Below are positions 31,139 to 32,431 of a DNA stretch of 32,431 nucleotides, one piece after another. The position numbers and the translations under genes were made by a program. Each line of letters opens with the position of its first letter. Position 1 is the first letter of the stretch. Location of the stretch: positions 1 through 32,431 of the forward strand of contig JAKDMP010000008.1 in the NCBI GenBank assembly GCA_030452225.1. The letters are read 5' to 3'. The stretch is from Gammaproteobacteria bacterium. GTDB lineage: Bacteria > Pseudomonadota > Gammaproteobacteria > JAKDMP01. Below the pieces are notes generated by a model that did no database searches, was not told the DNA's origin, and saw only the letters and a program-made list of their open reading frames with translations.

Positions 31139-32320
31139 ATGAATAACGAGTCCGCTCGACGACTGTCGGCCATCCAGCCGTCGCCCACGATGGCGATCAA
31201 TGCACGCGCCAAGGAATTGGCCGCCGCCGGCCGCAAGATTCTCAATCTGTCGGCCGGCGAACCGGATTTCAACACGCCCGACTTCATTTGCGAAGCGGCG
31301 GCCCAAGCCGCCGCGAAGGGCGAAACGCATTACACCGCCGCGGACGGTATGCCCGAGCTCAAACGCGCCATTGCCGGTAAACTCGAGCGCGAGAACGGGC
31401 TCGCGTACGCCGCCGACGAGATCATTGCCAGTTGCGGCGTCAAGCACTCGCTGTACAACGCCTGCATGGCGCTGGTGAATCCCGGCGACGAGGTGCTGGT
31501 CCCGGCGCCCTACTGGGTTTCCTACCCGGCCCAGGCCAGGCTCGCCGAAGCCGAACCGCGCATCCTCGACTGCCCGCCGGAGAACGATTTCAAGCTCACG
31601 CCGAAGCAACTCGAAGATGCGATCACGCCGAAAACACGCCTGCTGATTCTCAACAGCCCGAACAATCCGTCAGGAGCGGTGTACTCCCGCGATGAATTGG
31701 CAGTGCTCGGCAAAGCGCTCGAAGCCCATGACAACGTCATGATTTTCACCGATGACATCTACGAGCACCTGCTCTACGACGATTCGGATTTCGTCAATAT
31801 CGTCATGGCGGCGCCGTCGCTGCGCGATCGCACGCTCGTTTTGAACGGCGTTTCCAAGGCCTACGCCATGACCGGCTGGCGGCTGGGCTATGCGGCCGGC
31901 CCGAAGTGGCTCATTGGCGCGATGAAAAAACTCCAGTCCCAGAGCACCTCGAACCCCACCAGTCTGTCGCAAATCGCGACGATTGCTGCGCTCGATGGCG
32001 ACCAGACTTGCGTGCGCAGCATGCGCGACACGTTCAAAAGCCGGCGCGACAGCTTCGTCGCGGCGCTAAACGAGATCGACGGCTTCGCCTGCAAGCTGCC
32101 GCCGGGGGCTTTTTACGCCTTCGTCGACTGCCGGGAAGCGATGCAGGCCCTGGACATGAGCGACGACATCGAATTCGCCAAGTGGCTGCTCGAGAATCCC
32201 GAAATTGCCGGCGTGCCCGGCAGCGCTTTCGGCACGCCGGGACATATCCGCTTTTCCTATGCCAGCGACGAGTCGGTGTTGATCGAAGCCGCCCAACGCC
32301 TCAAACACGCCTTCGATTAA
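31139..32320 (+). CDS. aspC: Aspartate aminotransferase (class I, Ib-type)
   Basis: 393-residue PLP aminotransferase of the fold-type I class I/II family, most like bacterial aspartate (or aspartate/prephenate) aminotransferases. The PLP lysine is K240 in NGVSKAYAMTGWRLGY. NSPNNPSGAVYS, FTDDIYEHLLYD (with the PLP-N1 Asp) and the C-terminal arginine in GHIRFSYA that binds the substrate carboxylate are visible. Length is standard. ATG 31139 is preceded by AAGG. It is divergent from uvrB and followed by a REPIN. The aspartate product links it loosely to the aspartate-semialdehyde steps at 14342-18254, but there is no operon link. Confidence 0.9.
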   Translation: MNNESARRLSAIQPSPTMAINARAKELAAAGRKILNLSAGEPDFNTPDFICEAAAQAAAKGETHYTAADGMPELKRAIAGKLERENGLAYAADEIIASCGVKHSLYNACMALVNPGDEVLVPAPYWVSYPAQARLAEAEPRILDCPPENDFKLTPKQLEDAITPKTRLLILNSPNNPSGAVYSRDELAVLGKALEAHDNVMIFTDDIYEHLLYDDSDFVNIVMAAPSLRDRTLVLNGVSKAYAMTGWRLGYAAGPKWLIGAMKKLQSQSTSNPTSLSQIATIAALDGDQTCVRSMRDTFKSRRDSFVAALNEIDGFACKLPPGAFYAFVDCREAMQALDMSDDIEFAKWLLENPEIAGVPGSAFGTPGHIRFSYASDESVLIEAAQRLKHAFD

Positions 32321-32335
32321 GTCGGCCGGACCAAC

Positions 32336-32398
32336 TGTGGGAGCGAGCATGCTCGCGACAAACGCCGCGACGAGACATCGCGAGCAAGCTCGCTTGTA
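32336..32398. repeat. REPIN copy 4
   Basis: TGTGGGAGCGAGCATGCTCG (32336-32355) followed by CGACA and mirrored by CGCGAGCAAGCTCGCTTGTA (32379-32398). The core is GAGC-AT-GCTC, yet another pairing-preserving variant. It lies 15 bases after the aminotransferase stop and may serve as its transcript end. Beyond it, to the window edge, nothing is recognised. Confidence 0.8.
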
Positions 32399-32431
32399 TG
32401 TTATTTCTGACGGGTCTCAGAAGAGACAGAG

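Overview
The window is a GC-rich chromosomal segment of a gammaproteobacterium. Evidence is the acpP-fabF-mltG-tmk-holB-pilZ gene order, an Fds-type NAD-linked formate dehydrogenase, a YciA thioesterase, gammaproteobacterial housekeeping genes, and palindromic REP/REPIN repeats of the GTAGGAGCG...CGCGAC type common in Pseudomonas- and Xanthomonas-like genomes. The exact genus cannot be read from the sequence.

Layout. (1) 1-1166: a decayed NHL-repeat remnant and a RES toxin / Xre-MbcA-type antitoxin pair on the minus strand, with its own promoter. (2) 1285-4313: a fluoride locus on the plus strand. A sigma70-type promoter and fluoride (crcB) riboswitch precede fluC/crcB and a DUF190 gene. About 1 kb further a second promoter and second fluoride riboswitch precede an ArnT/PMT-like membrane glycosyltransferase. 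Each aptamer is followed by a ribosome-binding site complementary to the aptamer's own 3' strand, so the switching mechanism can be read directly. (3) 4226-10209: fdsGBA-fdhD-fdsD, a soluble NAD-dependent molybdenum formate dehydrogenase operon on the minus strand. Its alpha subunit has lost the three cysteines of the His-ligated NuoG-like iron-sulfur cluster. (4) 10531-11847: a secreted or membrane-anchored thermonuclease and an unrecognised divergent gene. (5) 11889-16752: a tightly packed plus-strand operon with a FadB/FadJ-like bifunctional beta-oxidation protein, a YciA-like thioesterase, an EctB/DoeD-like aminotransferase and a DoeA-like ectoine hydrolase. It is followed by a minus-strand DoeC-like aldehyde dehydrogenase and an amidohydrolase (16887-19687). 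Together these resemble ectoine catabolism without the DoeB deacetylase. (6) 19715-21057: two tandem exported DUF2147 proteins. (7) 21171-25848: the minus-strand acpP-fabF-mltG-tmk-holB-pilZ cluster, lacking pabC and with no fabD/fabG upstream of acpP. (8) 26302-28853: tRNA-Lys(CTT) and tRNA-His(GTG), a POT peptide transporter, a TolC-like gene truncated at what looks like an insertion-sequence end, and tRNA-Arg(TCT). (9) 28874-32431: REPIN and double-hairpin repeats, uvrB (apparently leaderless), a divergent aspartate aminotransferase, and a terminal REPIN.

The strongest candidate for something not commonly described is the two-riboswitch fluoride locus, in which a fluoride sensor controls a lipid-linked-sugar glycosyltransferase alongside the fluoride channel. 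Second are the formate dehydrogenase alpha subunit lacking one cluster, and the fusion of beta-oxidation and ectoine-degradation-like genes into one operon.
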